Position numbers and translations under genes: made by a program
Assembly: GCA_025057795.1 (NCBI GenBank)
Contig: JANXEP010000053.1
Coordinates: forward strand, 1 to 54,283
Direction: 5' to 3'
Length of the DNA stretch: 54,283 nucleotides
DNA from: Candidatus Bathyarchaeota archaeon
GTDB taxonomy: Archaea; Thermoproteota; Bathyarchaeia; Bathyarchaeales; UBA233
The notes under the pieces: generated by a model
What the model was told of the DNA's origin: nothing
What the model saw: the letters and a program-made list of their open reading frames with translations, nothing else
The model's database searches: none
Part shown: positions 7,454-18,321 of the stretch, one piece after another
Layout of the letters: each line of letters begins with the position of its first letter
Numbering within the stretch: the first letter of the stretch is position 1

Positions 7454-10204
7454 ATGGAAAAGCCTTGGCACGCTATGAGAACCGAAGAGGTTCTGGACGC
7501 GTTGAAGGTTGGCCGAGAAGGGCTTCCCGGCCAAGAAGCGTCTGAAAGGTTGCGAAAGTATGGTTATAACGAGCTTGTGGAGAAAAAACGTGTCACCCCA
7601 TTCCAGATATTTTTGAACCAGTTTAAAGACATCTTCGTAATTATGCTTTTAATCGCCGTGGTCCTTTCGGTTGCTATAGGATGGTATAAAAGCCTCTCTG
7701 CGGCTGAGGGCGGCGCCCTCGATGAATACGTGGATGCCATAACCATCGGCGCAATAGTGGCTCTAAACGCCATCGTAGGCTTTGTTCAGGAATACCGTTC
7801 AGAAAAGGCAATTGAAGCCATGAAAAAACTTGCAGCCCCCCGAGCCAGGGTCCTCCGCGACGGGAAAGAAGTGGTTATTCCCGCAAAAGAGGTTGTGCCC
7901 GGCGACATAATCCTGCTTGAGGCGGGAGACCGAATACCCGCCGACGCCCGGCTCATAGAGGCTATAGAGTTAAAAACCGAGGAAGCCGCGTTAACAGGGG
8001 AATCCACACCCGTCAATAAGGACGTGGAAACAGTCGAGGAGAAAACGCCCATCTCCGACAGGAGTAACATGGTTTTCATGGGAACCCATGTAACCTACGG
8101 CAGAGGGAAAGCCGTTGTTGTAGCTACTGGAATGAACACGGAGTTCGGCAAAATCGCCGAGATGGTTCAAACAGTGGAGGAGGAGGAAACCCCCCTACAG
8201 CAAAAGCTGGGACGCTTCGCTAAGAAGCTTGGAATAATAATTGTGGTTGCATGTGTAATCATCTTCATTCTCGAAGTTATGAGGGAGGGCCACCACCTTG
8301 AAAACATTGTTGACGTTTTTATGACAGCAGTCGCCCTCGCGGTTTCCGCTGTTCCTGAAGGCTTACCCGCTGTTGTAACCGTATGCTTGGCTTTAGGCGC
8401 AAGGGAGTTAGCCAAAAGAAACGCCATCCTCAGAAGGCTTGCCTCCGCCGAGACCCTAGGAGCGGTTACGGTTATATGCTCTGACAAAACTGGCACCTTG
8501 ACGAAGGGAGAGATGACTGTCCGCCAAATATACACAAGCAACAAAAAATTCGATGTTACTGGAGTTGGATACGAGGCTAAGGGCGAATTTCTTTTAGATG
8601 GGAAACCCGTAGACGTAAAAGCGGATAACGACCTGCTTTTACTCCTTGAAGCATCAACCCTCTGCACAAACGCCCGATATGATGGAGCAAACATCGTTGG
8701 AGACACGACGGAAGGCGCCTTAATAGTTGCAGCTGCCAAGGCTGGAGTAATAAAGGAAGAGCTTGAGAAAACGTTTCCGCGAATCCATGAGGTACCCTTC
8801 ACCTCCGAGAGAAAACGCATGACAACCGTTCACAGATCCCCCGACGGCAAAGTTTTCGCTTATACAAAGGGCGCGCCCGAAGTCATCCTCGAACGCTGCA
8901 CCCACATAATCATCAACGGAGAAGTAATGAAGCTAAGCGAGAGAAAACGCAAGGAAATCCTAAAAGTAAACGAGGAAATGGCTGGAAAAGCGCTGCGCGT
9001 TTTAGGCGTGGCGTTTAAGGAGGTTTCCCCCTCAGAAGCTGAAAAATTCGACGAGGAAACCTTGGAAAACGACTTGGTGTTTATAGGTTTAGCGGGAATG
9101 ATTGACCCGCCGAGGGAAGAGGCGAAAATCGCGGTTAAAAAATGTGAAGAGGCTGGAATTAAAACGGTTATGATAACTGGAGATCACAAGCTAACCGCGG
9201 TGGCTGTGGCAAAAGAATTGGGGATTCTGAAGAGCGACGAGGCGAGCATGACGTTAACAGGCGCGGAGCTTGACGCCTTAGGCGACGAGGAATTCGAAAA
9301 AATTGTTGAAAAAGTCTCCGTCTACGCGCGAGTTTCTCCCGAGCACAAACTTAGAATAGTTAAATTCTTGAAAAAGAAGGGCCACATAGTGGCAATGACG
9401 GGGGACGGTGTCAACGACGCCCCCGCCCTTAAGCAGTCCGACATCGGAGTTGCAATGGGCATAACAGGCACGGACGTTACAAGGGAAGCTGCTGACATTG
9501 TCTTGGCAGACGACAACTTCGCCACAATTGTCAACGCAGTTGAAGGGGGAAGAACAATATATAACAATATCCGAAAATTCTCCTTCTTCCTCATGAGATG
9601 CAACTTCGACGAACTAGCCTTGATCGGAACCTTTGCGCTACTGGGCTTAGAATTACCGCTAACCGCGCCTATGATACTGTGGCTTAACCTGGTCACAGAC
9701 GGCGGGCCAGCCCTTGCATTAACCATGGACCCGCCTGAAAAAGACGTTATGAAGAGGCCTCCCCGCAACCCGAAGGAGGGAATATTACATGGAAGGTTTG
9801 CTTCCATAATAACAACTTTCATCCTGCAGTTTGCATTAACAGGTGGCCTCTTCTATTGGCAGTATTACCTCCTTCCAGGCCCATTAACAGCGGAAAAGCT
9901 TGCCCAAGCTAGAACCATGGCTTTTGTTCGGGCAACCTTCCAGGAACTGTTTGTTGTCTGGAACTGCCGGTCAGAACAGCGCAGCGTCTGGAGGATGGGC
10001 AAGGAAAACTTCAAAAACAAGTATCTGCTGTTCTCCGTGGTAATCTCAGCCCTAGCAACAGTCCTTGTGGCTTACTTTGGTTTCATGGGAACTGTTTGGC
10101 TGGACGACCCCATGGAATGGGCGATTGCAATAACCGCTTCACTTTCCGGATTGTTTATACTGCCAGAAGTGTTCTATGGTAGAAAAATATGGCGGTGGAC
10201 CTAG
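7454..10204 (+). CDS. SERCA/PMR1-like P-type cation ATPase (first of tandem pair)
   Basis: A 916-residue P2A ATPase. The N-terminal cation-ATPase domain is followed by TGES (actuator), the M4 motif PEGLPAVVT, the phosphorylation motif SDKTGTLT (Asp344), the nucleotide-binding KGAPE, and the hinge [17 protein letters not shown]. Ion ligands match SERCA: Asn and Glu in M5 (RCNFDELAL) and Asn/Asp in M6 (WLNLVTDGGPAL), so both Ca2+ sites look possible. It exports Ca2+ (or Mn2+) using ATP. Regulation by calmodulin is not expected and no extra domain is seen. It is followed immediately by a paralogue. Confidence 0.95.
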   Translation: MEKPWHAMRTEEVLDALKVGREGLPGQEASERLRKYGYNELVEKKRVTPFQIFLNQFKDIFVIMLLIAVVLSVAIGWYKSLSAAEGGALDEYVDAITIGAIVALNAIVGFVQEYRSEKAIEAMKKLAAPRARVLRDGKEVVIPAKEVVPGDIILLEAGDRIPADARLIEAIELKTEEAALTGESTPVNKDVETVEEKTPISDRSNMVFMGTHVTYGRGKAVVVATGMNTEFGKIAEMVQTVEEEETPLQQKLGRFAKKLGIIIVVACVIIFILEVMREGHHLENIVDVFMTAVALAVSAVPEGLPAVVTVCLALGARELAKRNAILRRLASAETLGAVTVICSDKTGTLTKGEMTVRQIYTSNKKFDVTGVGYEAKGEFLLDGKPVDVKADNDLLLLLEASTLCTNARYDGANIVGDTTEGALIVAAAKAGVIKEELEKTFPRIHEVPFTSERKRMTTVHRSPDGKVFAYTKGAPEVILERCTHIIINGEVMKLSERKRKEILKVNEEMAGKALRVLGVAFKEVSPSEAEKFDEETLENDLVFIGLAGMIDPPREEAKIAVKKCEEAGIKTVMITGDHKLTAVAVAKELGILKSDEASMTLTGAELDALGDEEFEKIVEKVSVYARVSPEHKLRIVKFLKKKGHIVAMTGDGVNDAPALKQSDIGVAMGITGTDVTREAADIVLADDNFATIVNAVEGGRTIYNNIRKFSFFLMRCNFDELALIGTFALLGLELPLTAPMILWLNLVTDGGPALALTMDPPEKDVMKRPPRNPKEGILHGRFASIITTFILQFALTGGLFYWQYYLLPGPLTAEKLAQARTMAFVRATFQELFVVWNCRSEQRSVWRMGKENFKNKYLLFSVVISALATVLVAYFGFMGTVWLDDPMEWAIAITASLSGLFILPEVFYGRKIWRWT

Positions 10205-10248
10205 GCAGTCACGTTTAATAACAACCCCTTAACATTATTTTTGTTTCG

Positions 10249-12936
10249 GTGTTCTACTTGAACGTTGAGGAAAATTGGCATGCTCTTGAAACCATTCAAT
10301 GCTTGGAAAAATTAAAAACTAGCCTACAAGGTTTGACTCAAGAAGAAGCTGCGGAAAGGTTGAAGCGATATGGGTTTAACGAGTTAGCCGCTGTAGGTAA
10401 AGTTTCACCTTTAATAACTTTCTTAAGGCAGTTTAAAAGCATCCTCATATTGATACTTATCTGTGCCACAGTTATTTCTTTAGTCACGGGTCACGGTGTT
10501 GACGCTTTAGTCATTTTCGTCATAGTTCTCGTCTCCGCCTTGCTTGGTTTTACCCAAGAGTACCGTGCTGAAAGAGCACTGGAAACATTGAAGAAAATGC
10601 TTAGTCCAACAGCCGCGTTGATAAGGGACGGGAAAGAGGTAAAGATTCCCACACGAGAAATAGTGCCCGGCGACATCCTTGTTTTAAGGGAAGGCGATAA
10701 AGTGCCTGCCGATGCGCGGTTAATTGAGGTGATAAATCTCCAAACTAATGAGGCGTCTTTAACCGGGGAATCTATGCCCGTATCCAAGGAGACAACGGTG
10801 CTTTCAGCAGATGTCCATGTTCCCGACAGGAAAAACATGGTGTTTTCCGGCACTGAAGTAATTAGTGGAAAGGGAAAAGCCGTTGTTGTAGCTACTGGAA
10901 TGAACACGGAGTTCGGCAAAATTGCAAAGCAAGTAACCGTCGTCGTGAAAGAGGAAACTCCCTTAGAAAAGCGAACCAAAGAGTTGGGCAAGTGGCTGGG
11001 CATAGTGGCTTTATTTATCAGCGCCTCCGTATTGGTTCTCGGCATCTTTAAAGGCATGGAACCCTTAAAGGTGATTTTATTTAGCATAGCCCTAGCTGTG
11101 GCCGCTGTCCCAGAAGCTTTACCCGCCGTTGTTACTGGCAGTTTAGCGATTGGCATGTATAAAATGGCTAGAAGCAACGCCCTTGTCCGGAAAATGCCCG
11201 CCGTCGAAACGCTCGGCGCCGTCACTGTCATTTGCTCAGATAAAACAGGCACATTAACCAGAGGGGAAATGACTGTTCGCAGAATCTATGTGGGTAAAAC
11301 GATGATAAATGTTAGCGGGGCGGGTTACGAGCCTAAAGGAGAATTTCAAACAGAAGATGAAAGCATTCTCAAAAGCGAAATTTTCTCTCTTCTTATGAAA
11401 GGTTCTATTTTATGTAACGATTCTGAATTATCCCTTGAAGGGGGACAATGGCGCATCAAGGGCGACCCCACCGAAGGAGCGCTTCTTGTGGCTGCCGCGA
11501 AAGCCGGTTTTCAGCAGAATGAAATAAGAACGCGATACCCCCGAGTAGGCGAGCTGCCCTTCAGCTCCGAAAGAAAACGAATGACAACTGTTCACTTAAC
11601 ACCCGATGGGGATAAAATCGTATACGTGAAAGGTGCGCCTGAAATAGTTTTAGACAAATGCACCCACGTGTATGAATCGAAAATGGTGGAAAAACTAACT
11701 GAAAAAAGGAGAAAACAAATCCTCGAAGTAAACGAGGAAATGGCTAAAGACGCCCTTAGGGTTCTAGGCGTAGCTTACAAGAAAATACCTGCCGACTTAA
11801 CGAACTTCGACGAGGAAACCTTGGACAAAAACCTAGTTTTTTTGGGTTTGTTGGGGATGATGGATCCGCCCCGGGAAGAGGCAAAAAGGGCTGTGGAAGT
11901 TTGCAAACAAATCAAGATAAAAACGGTCATGATAACAGGCGACCATAAACTTACTGCTGTGGCGATAGCCAAGGAGATGGGTATTTTCCAAGAGGGAGAC
12001 ATTGTACTCACAGGCGAAGACTTGGAAAAAATGACTGATGAAGAGCTTAAAAATGTCGTTGAGAAGGTTTCAGTATACGCACGGGTTTCTCCGACGCATA
12101 AGCTGAAAATTGTCCAAGCGTTGAAAGCCAAAGGGCACGTGGTTGCTATGACTGGAGACGGCGTTAATGACGCCCCAGCGCTTAAACATGCGGATATCGG
12201 AGTGGCAATGGGCATAACTGGAACGGATGTGGCTAAAGAAGCGTCAGATTTGGTGCTTCTGGATGACAACTTTGCAACGATAGTTAAAGCTATTGAACTT
12301 GGCAGGTGGATATATGACAACATTAAAAAATATCTCACATACCTTCTTCAAGCCAATCTTGTAGAAATAGCGGTGCTTTCAGTTGGGTTTCTACTCTACC
12401 CCGACGTTCTACCCCTCCTGCCCGTACAGATTCTTTACATCAACCTGGCCACTGATGGTCTTCCAGCCATAGCTTTAGGTGTAAGCCCTCCAGACCCCGA
12501 CATTATGAAAAGGCCTCCTCGAGACCCAAAAGAAACAGTTTTCACCAAAGATGTTAAGTCCTTTCTTTCGCTTGCAGTTTTAATAGAGGTCCCTCTTTTG
12601 CTATGGGTTTTCTTAAGCTCCTTGACACAAAGCGAGCAAATAGCTCAAACCAGACTGTTTTTGGTCCTAGTTTTCTTTGAATTGGTCATAGCGTTAAACT
12701 GTCGCTCGCTGAAACACACCCTAATCGAAGCGCCGCCTCACAAACTCCTTTTGTTGGCGGTGATATGGGAAGCCTTGCTTATAACAGCCTTAGTCAACAT
12801 TCCCGTTACGCGGCAGGCACTTGGAGTAACCCAGTTTGGGCTGTTTGAAGTTGAACTTATCGCTGGTTTAAGCCTTATAACCATACTCAGCATTGAAGGT
12901 ATAAAACGACTCTTGCAACCAAAATCTAAAAATTAA
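10249..12936 (+). CDS. SERCA/PMR1-like P-type cation ATPase (second of tandem pair)
   Basis: An 895-residue paralogue of the preceding gene, GTG start. It keeps the actuator TGES, M4 PEALPAVVT (Gly of PEGLPA replaced by Ala), SDKTGTLT with Asp331, [23 protein letters not shown]5 [12 protein letters not shown] and M6 [14 protein letters not shown]. The Asn, Glu and Asp ion ligands are present, but M5 and M8 differ from the first copy, so ion preference may differ. A 47-base stretch (10875-10921) is identical to 8108-8154 in the first gene although most of the genes have diverged, which suggests gene conversion or strong constraint. Confidence 0.94.
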   Translation: MFYLNVEENWHALETIQCLEKLKTSLQGLTQEEAAERLKRYGFNELAAVGKVSPLITFLRQFKSILILILICATVISLVTGHGVDALVIFVIVLVSALLGFTQEYRAERALETLKKMLSPTAALIRDGKEVKIPTREIVPGDILVLREGDKVPADARLIEVINLQTNEASLTGESMPVSKETTVLSADVHVPDRKNMVFSGTEVISGKGKAVVVATGMNTEFGKIAKQVTVVVKEETPLEKRTKELGKWLGIVALFISASVLVLGIFKGMEPLKVILFSIALAVAAVPEALPAVVTGSLAIGMYKMARSNALVRKMPAVETLGAVTVICSDKTGTLTRGEMTVRRIYVGKTMINVSGAGYEPKGEFQTEDESILKSEIFSLLMKGSILCNDSELSLEGGQWRIKGDPTEGALLVAAAKAGFQQNEIRTRYPRVGELPFSSERKRMTTVHLTPDGDKIVYVKGAPEIVLDKCTHVYESKMVEKLTEKRRKQILEVNEEMAKDALRVLGVAYKKIPADLTNFDEETLDKNLVFLGLLGMMDPPREEAKRAVEVCKQIKIKTVMITGDHKLTAVAIAKEMGIFQEGDIVLTGEDLEKMTDEELKNVVEKVSVYARVSPTHKLKIVQALKAKGHVVAMTGDGVNDAPALKHADIGVAMGITGTDVAKEASDLVLLDDNFATIVKAIELGRWIYDNIKKYLTYLLQANLVEIAVLSVGFLLYPDVLPLLPVQILYINLATDGLPAIALGVSPPDPDIMKRPPRDPKETVFTKDVKSFLSLAVLIEVPLLLWVFLSSLTQSEQIAQTRLFLVLVFFELVIALNCRSLKHTLIEAPPHKLLLLAVIWEALLITALVNIPVTRQALGVTQFGLFEVELIAGLSLITILSIEGIKRLLQPKSKN

Positions 12937-13243
12937 ACTTTGCATGCAACGCAGGTCCCTAACTCGAAGTTTTGCCAATATTTTCTGTTAGACTTTGGGA
13001 CACTCTATGTCATAACTCAACCGCTTTTCACTTGACGCCTTAAACCTGTAGGCCACTGCATAGATGCTGGCTGTGGCTATGGGCTTCGCATTCACAGAAG
13101 GAGGCGCGTTTCAACACCCCCGCCAGAAAGAGGCGTGCAAACCCGCAGTATGCTCTGCCGCCAAAATTTTAATAATTCTCCGCTGGAAGTTCTAGAAAAG
13201 GCTTTTATAGAAGTTGTGTAGCACCATCATTTCTCTTTCCATC
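12937..13243. other. Intergenic segment, possible minus-strand transposase remnant
   Basis: About 300 bases with a GC-rich core (13040-13165) out of character with the flanks. On the minus strand one frame reads GGGVETRLLL then stops, and an adjacent frame VNAKPIATASIYAVAYRF. This resembles the tail of a TnpB protein, like the remnant near 4.1 kb. A TATA-like TTTTATAG at 13203-13210 serves the MFS gene. The motif TTTGGGACACT at 12994-13004 recurs at 14594-14604. Confidence 0.35.
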
Positions 13244-14554
13244 ATGAATGCAATTAAGGTGTCCGAAGTGCAAGAAGCCTATAAGATATTAGGAGTGAAG
13301 GCGGAAAGTGGAAGATGGTTTTTAGTCATATCCGGATTAATAATAATGCTGTGTCTTGGGGCAATTTACGCCTACAGCGTAATTGCTGTGCCTTTAAGGA
13401 AACTCTTTGAGGCAGCTCCACCAGAAGGTTACGGTTTAAAAGTGACATCTACTGAAATGCAAATTCCTTTCATAGTTTTCCTTCTAGTCTTCGCCCTCAC
13501 AATGCCTCTGATGGGCAAATACATCGAAAAATATGGTCCGAAAAAGATAGCCCTTCTCGGAGCAGTTTTCGTCGGCCTCGGATGGTTTTTGGCTTCCTTC
13601 GCGACTTCGCCAACGACTTTAGTGCTCCTTTACGGCGTAATCGGCGGCCTAGGCGTTGGAATAACATACAACTGCCCCATAGTAACCTCGACCAGATGGT
13701 TCCCTGACAAGAGGGGCTTAGCCGTAGGTTTAACCCTTCTCGGATTCGGCTTCTCCGCAGCCCTCGTAGGTCCCGCGGCAGACCTTCTAATGGCAGGTTT
13801 TGGCATCTCCAAAACCCTCCAAATCCTAGGAGTCACATTTTTCGTTTTAATGGTGCTCTTCGCCTTGCCTCTCCGATTTCCCCCAAGCAGCTGGAAACCC
13901 GAAGGATGGAATCCTCAAGAGAAAAGCGCTGTAAAGGCTGCAGTTAAAGACATTGTGAGGAGTGAACTGGTTAAAACAAGGGTCTTCTACGCCTTGTGGA
14001 TCTGCTACACCGTTGGAACCCTCGCCGGGTTGATGGCGATAGGTGTTTCTAAACCCGTTGGGTTAGAGGTTGCAGCGAACGCTGGAATAAGCGAAACAGA
14101 AATATCGGCGCTGCTGACAACCTTGATAGTTCCCTTCGCGTTTTGCAACGGGTTCGGCCGTCCTTTATTCGGCTGGATAACCGACAAACTTGCCCCGAGA
14201 AAGGCTGCGGCAATATCCTTTATCCTTATTCTTACGGCTTCTATGTTGATGCTTACCAACCCAGCATCCATAACGGCTTACGTTATAGCCTTTGCAATTT
14301 TATGGCTGAACCTCGGCGGCTGGCTTGCAATAGCCCCAGCTGCAACCGCCCATTTCTTCGGCACTAAAGACTATGCCCGCAACTATGGACTTGTCTTCAC
14401 CGCTTATGGGGCGGGGGCTTTAATTGGCAACTTGTTGGCAGGGCAAGCTAAAGACGTGTTTGGCGCGTACATAACGGTTTTTCAGTACGTGCTAGCCCTA
14501 GCCCTGTTAGGGCTTGTTGTGGCCGTCATGTTAAAACCGCCAAAACAGAAGTAA
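13244..14554 (+). CDS. MFS transporter, oxalate/formate antiporter (OFA) type
   Basis: A 12-span major facilitator of about 436 residues, starting MNAIKVSEVQ. The large periplasmic-side loop after TM1 (AIYAYSVIAVPLRKLFEAAP), the GKYIEKYGPKKIALLGA loop between TM2 and TM3, and NCPIVTSTRWFPDKRGLAVGLTLLG around TM4 are typical of the OFA family, which moves oxalate, formate and other monocarboxylates. The ATG at 13244 is preferred over a TTG at 13214 because the TATA box at 13203-13210 puts transcription start near 13230. The next gene is an acetyl-CoA synthetase, so acetate, propionate or a related acid is a likely substrate, though this is inference. Confidence 0.85.
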   Translation: MNAIKVSEVQEAYKILGVKAESGRWFLVISGLIIMLCLGAIYAYSVIAVPLRKLFEAAPPEGYGLKVTSTEMQIPFIVFLLVFALTMPLMGKYIEKYGPKKIALLGAVFVGLGWFLASFATSPTTLVLLYGVIGGLGVGITYNCPIVTSTRWFPDKRGLAVGLTLLGFGFSAALVGPAADLLMAGFGISKTLQILGVTFFVLMVLFALPLRFPPSSWKPEGWNPQEKSAVKAAVKDIVRSELVKTRVFYALWICYTVGTLAGLMAIGVSKPVGLEVAANAGISETEISALLTTLIVPFAFCNGFGRPLFGWITDKLAPRKAAAISFILILTASMLMLTNPASITAYVIAFAILWLNLGGWLAIAPAATAHFFGTKDYARNYGLVFTAYGAGALIGNLLAGQAKDVFGAYITVFQYVLALALLGLVVAVMLKPPKQK

Positions 14555-14702
14555 TCACCCTGAGGTCAGCAAAATCTGCCATAGCCCTAACATTTTGGGA
14601 CACTTTATATGAAGTGTTTCTATCAATCCTAGCATAGAATTGGCACGAAAAGGTATATTAGATGGAAATTGAACACTGCTCTGCTCTAAAAAGGTGATGT
14701 AA

Positions 14703-16748
14703 ATGGCCCAAAGTGCAGAGGCTTATAAAGAATTCTTTGAAAACAACATAGTTCCGCCGAGCTGGAAAGACAAAGTCTGGGACAAAAGCAGCTTCAAAAA
14801 GTTTCACGAGAGCACATCATCAAGCAAAGAGGCCATAGAAAAATGGTGGGAAAAATGGGCTAACGAGCTTTTCTGGTTCAAGAAATGGAGCAAAGTGCTG
14901 GACGACAGCAATCCACCCTTTTACAGGTGGTTTATCGGCGGAGAAACCAACTTGGCTTACTTGGCCACGGACTGGCAAATTGAGAAAGGCAGAAAAAACA
15001 AGCTGGCTTTAATATGGGAAGGCGAACTTTGGGATGAAACTCTAAAACAGCCAAAGGAAGTTAAAAAGTTTACCTACTATGATTTGTTCAGAGAATCCAA
15101 CGTCATCAGCTACGCCTTAAAAGAGAAGTTGAAAGTCAAAAAGGGCGAAATTTTAACTTTCTACTTACCGATGATTCCAGAGCTCCCATTCTACATGCTT
15201 GCAGTCCAAAGGCTTGGCGCGGAGCACAGCATAGTTTTCAGCGGCTTCAGCGCCGAAGCGTTAGCCAGCAGAGTCTTAGACAGCGGTTCAAGAATAATAG
15301 TCACCGCGGACGGGCTTTACAGAAGAGGCAAAATTGTAGCCTTGAAGCCTATAGTTGATGAGGCTATAAAAATATGCGAAAAAGAGGGCTTGAAGATAGA
15401 GAAGGTAGTGGTTGTTAAAAGAACAGGAAGCGATATACCATGGAACACGGAGAGAGACATATGGCATCACGAGCTTATTGCCAATATACCGCCAAACGTT
15501 TCTGTCCCAGTTGAAAAACGAAGAGAGGAAGATGCAGCCTTCATTCTCTACACGTCAGGCACGACGGGTACGCCGAAAGCCGTCCAACACTCTGTAGGCG
15601 GATATGCTGTTGGCTTATACGCAACCATGAAAATGCTGTTTGACGCCCGTGAAGACGACATCTTCTGGTGCACAGCAGACGTCGGATGGATAACTGGGCA
15701 CTCCTATGTTGTTTACGGCCCACTCATAACAGGCCTAACAACAGTAATGTATGAAGGGTCCCCCGACTATCCAGAACCGGACAGATGGTGGAGCATCATC
15801 GAAAGGTACGGGGTCACCCTATTTTACACCGCGCCAACAGCCATCAGAATGCTGATGAGGTTTCCAGAAGACTATGTCAAAAAACACGACCTGTCAACCT
15901 TAAGGGTTGTCCACACGGTCGGAGAACCAATAAACCCTGAAGCCTTCCTCTGGTATTTCAAAAACCTCGGCAGAGAAAACATTGTCGCCTCAAGCGCTTG
16001 GTGGATGACGGAAACAGGACATATAATAACTGGGCACTTCCCAGGTCTCGGCAAGATTTTCCCCCTAAAGCCGGGAACAAATGGCTACTCAATACCAGGA
16101 GTCACTGTGGACGTAGTGGATGACGACGGAAACCCCTGTCCGCCAGGGGTTAGGGGATATTTCGTTATAACTTCACCGTGGCCTGGAATGCTTGAAACCC
16201 TATACAAAAACCCGCAAAGGTACATTGACGCGTATTGGTCGAGATTTAAGGGTAAAAGGTACTTCTACACAGGAGACTTTGCTGTTAAGGACCCGGATGG
16301 GTACATATGGGTTTTGGGAAGAGCTGACGACGTGATTAAGGTTGCGGGCCACAGGATAGGAACTGCTGAGGTTGAGTCAGCTCTTGCTAGACACCCAGCT
16401 GTTGCTGAGGCAGCATGTGTCGGCAAAAGCGACCCTGTAAAGGGACAGGTTCCAGTAATATTCACGGTTCTCAAAAAGGGATTTTCGCCAAGTCAAGAGT
16501 TTGAAAACGAGTTGAAGAAGTACCTTAGAAGCACCATAGGGCCTGTGGTTGCTTCTGACGCGATAATAACCTTTGTTGAGTCTGTTCCCAAAACAAGAAG
16601 CGGTAAGATCATGAGGCGACTTTTGAGGGCTGTTGTTGAAGGAGCAACGCTTGGCGACGTCACCACATTGGAAGACGGAGTGGCCGTTGAAGAGGCGAAG
16701 AGAGCTTACGAAACAGTTAAATCAGCAATTTCTGGTCAAAAAACCTAA
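14703..16748 (+). CDS. acs: Acetyl-CoA synthetase, AMP-forming (or close acyl-CoA homologue)
   Basis: A 681-residue ANL-superfamily enzyme, normal in length. It has the ATP-binding P-loop YTSGTTGTPKAV, the WWMTETGHI acyl/AMP motif (usually WWQTETG), the YTGDFAVKDPDGYIWVLGRADDVIKVAGHRIGT hinge region, and the C-terminal PKTRSGKIMRR with the catalytic Lys. The reaction is acid + ATP + CoA to acyl-CoA + AMP + PPi; the PPi could feed the H+-pyrophosphatase at 5.2 kb. Gln to Met in the WWMTETG motif hints at a variant acid pocket, so propionate is possible. A TATA-like GGTATATTAG lies about 45 bases upstream. Confidence 0.92.
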   Translation: MAQSAEAYKEFFENNIVPPSWKDKVWDKSSFKKFHESTSSSKEAIEKWWEKWANELFWFKKWSKVLDDSNPPFYRWFIGGETNLAYLATDWQIEKGRKNKLALIWEGELWDETLKQPKEVKKFTYYDLFRESNVISYALKEKLKVKKGEILTFYLPMIPELPFYMLAVQRLGAEHSIVFSGFSAEALASRVLDSGSRIIVTADGLYRRGKIVALKPIVDEAIKICEKEGLKIEKVVVVKRTGSDIPWNTERDIWHHELIANIPPNVSVPVEKRREEDAAFILYTSGTTGTPKAVQHSVGGYAVGLYATMKMLFDAREDDIFWCTADVGWITGHSYVVYGPLITGLTTVMYEGSPDYPEPDRWWSIIERYGVTLFYTAPTAIRMLMRFPEDYVKKHDLSTLRVVHTVGEPINPEAFLWYFKNLGRENIVASSAWWMTETGHIITGHFPGLGKIFPLKPGTNGYSIPGVTVDVVDDDGNPCPPGVRGYFVITSPWPGMLETLYKNPQRYIDAYWSRFKGKRYFYTGDFAVKDPDGYIWVLGRADDVIKVAGHRIGTAEVESALARHPAVAEAACVGKSDPVKGQVPVIFTVLKKGFSPSQEFENELKKYLRSTIGPVVASDAIITFVESVPKTRSGKIMRRLLRAVVEGATLGDVTTLEDGVAVEEAKRAYETVKSAISGQKT

Positions 16749-16809
16749 ACCCCAAACCTTTATCCTTTATCTTTTTTCATTTTTGGTTAAGGTTTGCTCC
16801 AGCGCCAAG

Positions 16810-18102
16810 TTACGGGTACACTCTAGTTATGGTTCTTGGAAATGGAATGGCTTCCCGTATGTGTTTAAGTTTACATATCCACATGACGGTTCTTTCTATT
16901 CCCAGCCCAAAACCTGAATGGGGAACCGAGCCATACCTTCTTAAATCTAAATACCACTCGTAGGCTTCTCTCGGCAAACCGAACTCTTCGATTCTCTGCT
17001 CAAGCAATTTCAAGTCGTGGATTCTTTGGCTTCCGCCGATTATTTCGCCGTAGCCCTCCGGCGCCATCAAGTCTGCGCACAGCACAACCTTTGGGTCTTG
17101 GGGGTCAGGCTGCATGTAGAAGGCTTTGGCTTTGGCTGGATATCTGTGGACGAAAACAGGCTTTTCAAACTGAAGCGATATAACCCTTTCATGGGGTGCC
17201 CCGAGGTCCTCTCCCCATTCTATTGGGAACCCGGCTTTTTGTAGGAGTTCAACGGCTTCAGTGTAGCTTATCCTATCAAAGGGAGGCTCCACCTTTTTTA
17301 GGGGTGCTACGTCCCTTTTCAGCGTCTCCAACTCCCTTTGCCTCTTCTCCAAGACGGTTTTAACGATGTAGGTTACCATTTCCTCTTGGATTTTCAAGTT
17401 TTCTTCAAAGTCGCAGAAGGCCATCTCGGGCTCCACCATCCAGAACTCGGTTAAGTGCCGCGGCGTCTTAGATTTTTCCGCTCTGAACGTGGGGCCGAAA
17501 CAGTAGACTTTTCCAAAAGCGGCTATTGTGGCCTCTACATAAAGCTGGCCGCTCTGAGTTAGAAAAGCCCTATCTCCAAAATACGGAACTTCAAAAAGGG
17601 TTGTTGTTCCTTCAACTGCAGAAGGCGTAAAAATCGGCGCATCTGTTAAAACGAACCCTCTTCCGTCAAGGAAATCCCTGCATGCCTTTACAACTTCAGC
17701 TCTAATCCTTAATATTGCGGTCTGCCTTGGGCTTCTTATCCATAACTGCCTAAAATTCATTAGGAAATCTATGCCGTGCTCCTTTTTCGCCAAGGGATAT
17801 TCCCTCTCCGCCAGATGAACTATTTGAAGGTGGTTCACTCTTATTTCGCGGCCGCCCGGAGCCCGCTTGTCCTCTTTGACAACGCCCTTAACTATAATTG
17901 AGGATTCCTGCGTTAACCCGTCTGCGTCTTGGAAAATTTTTTCGCTGACCTCATCCTTGTGGATGGTGGCTTGAATTAGTCCTGTTCCATCCCTGACAAT
18001 GAGGAATTGAACCCCGCCGCTTGAGCGTTTTGTTACAACCCAGCCTTTTATTTCAACTTCGCTTCCGTCTAATTTTCCGTCCAAAATATCGCTTACACTC
18101 AT
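16810..18102 (-). CDS. asnS: Asparaginyl-tRNA synthetase
   Basis: A 430-residue class IIb synthetase. The N-terminal OB-fold ([20 protein letters not shown]) binds the anticodon. Motif 2 lies around [22 protein letters not shown] and motif 3 is [13 protein letters not shown]. The [16 protein letters not shown] context and [21 protein letters not shown] are characteristic of archaeal AsnRS rather than AspRS. The presence of a dedicated AsnRS means that Asn-tRNA can be made directly. It is convergent with acs, with about 60 bases between. Confidence 0.93.
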   Translation of the reverse strand: MSVSDILDGKLDGSEVEIKGWVVTKRSSGGVQFLIVRDGTGLIQATIHKDEVSEKIFQDADGLTQESSIIVKGVVKEDKRAPGGREIRVNHLQIVHLAEREYPLAKKEHGIDFLMNFRQLWIRSPRQTAILRIRAEVVKACRDFLDGRGFVLTDAPIFTPSAVEGTTTLFEVPYFGDRAFLTQSGQLYVEATIAAFGKVYCFGPTFRAEKSKTPRHLTEFWMVEPEMAFCDFEENLKIQEEMVTYIVKTVLEKRQRELETLKRDVAPLKKVEPPFDRISYTEAVELLQKAGFPIEWGEDLGAPHERVISLQFEKPVFVHRYPAKAKAFYMQPDPQDPKVVLCADLMAPEGYGEIIGGSQRIHDLKLLEQRIEEFGLPREAYEWYLDLRRYGSVPHSGFGLGIERTVMWICKLKHIREAIPFPRTITRVYP

Positions 18103-18321
18103 TGCCCAAGCCCCCTTCCTTAAAATTCCATTGGAGACAACCCCATGGGTTTTGGTGAAGGCGTTGCAATTTTAGGCTGTGTTAAAGCATTCACCTTGCA
18201 CGTTAATACCCACATAACATATGCCTATCCGATTTTAAAGTTTTTGTTTAGAAGTTTCTGAATGGTATAAAAGGGTTATGTTGCTTCACAACTCTTAAAT
18301 CCTTCGCATTAAGCAATCTTT

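Noticed and set aside
8167..11252. Long minus-strand open frames opposite the P-type ATPases and pyrophosphatase
   Set aside because: They mirror real genes with strong domain motifs; Ser/Thr/Ala-rich composition is typical of antisense shadows.
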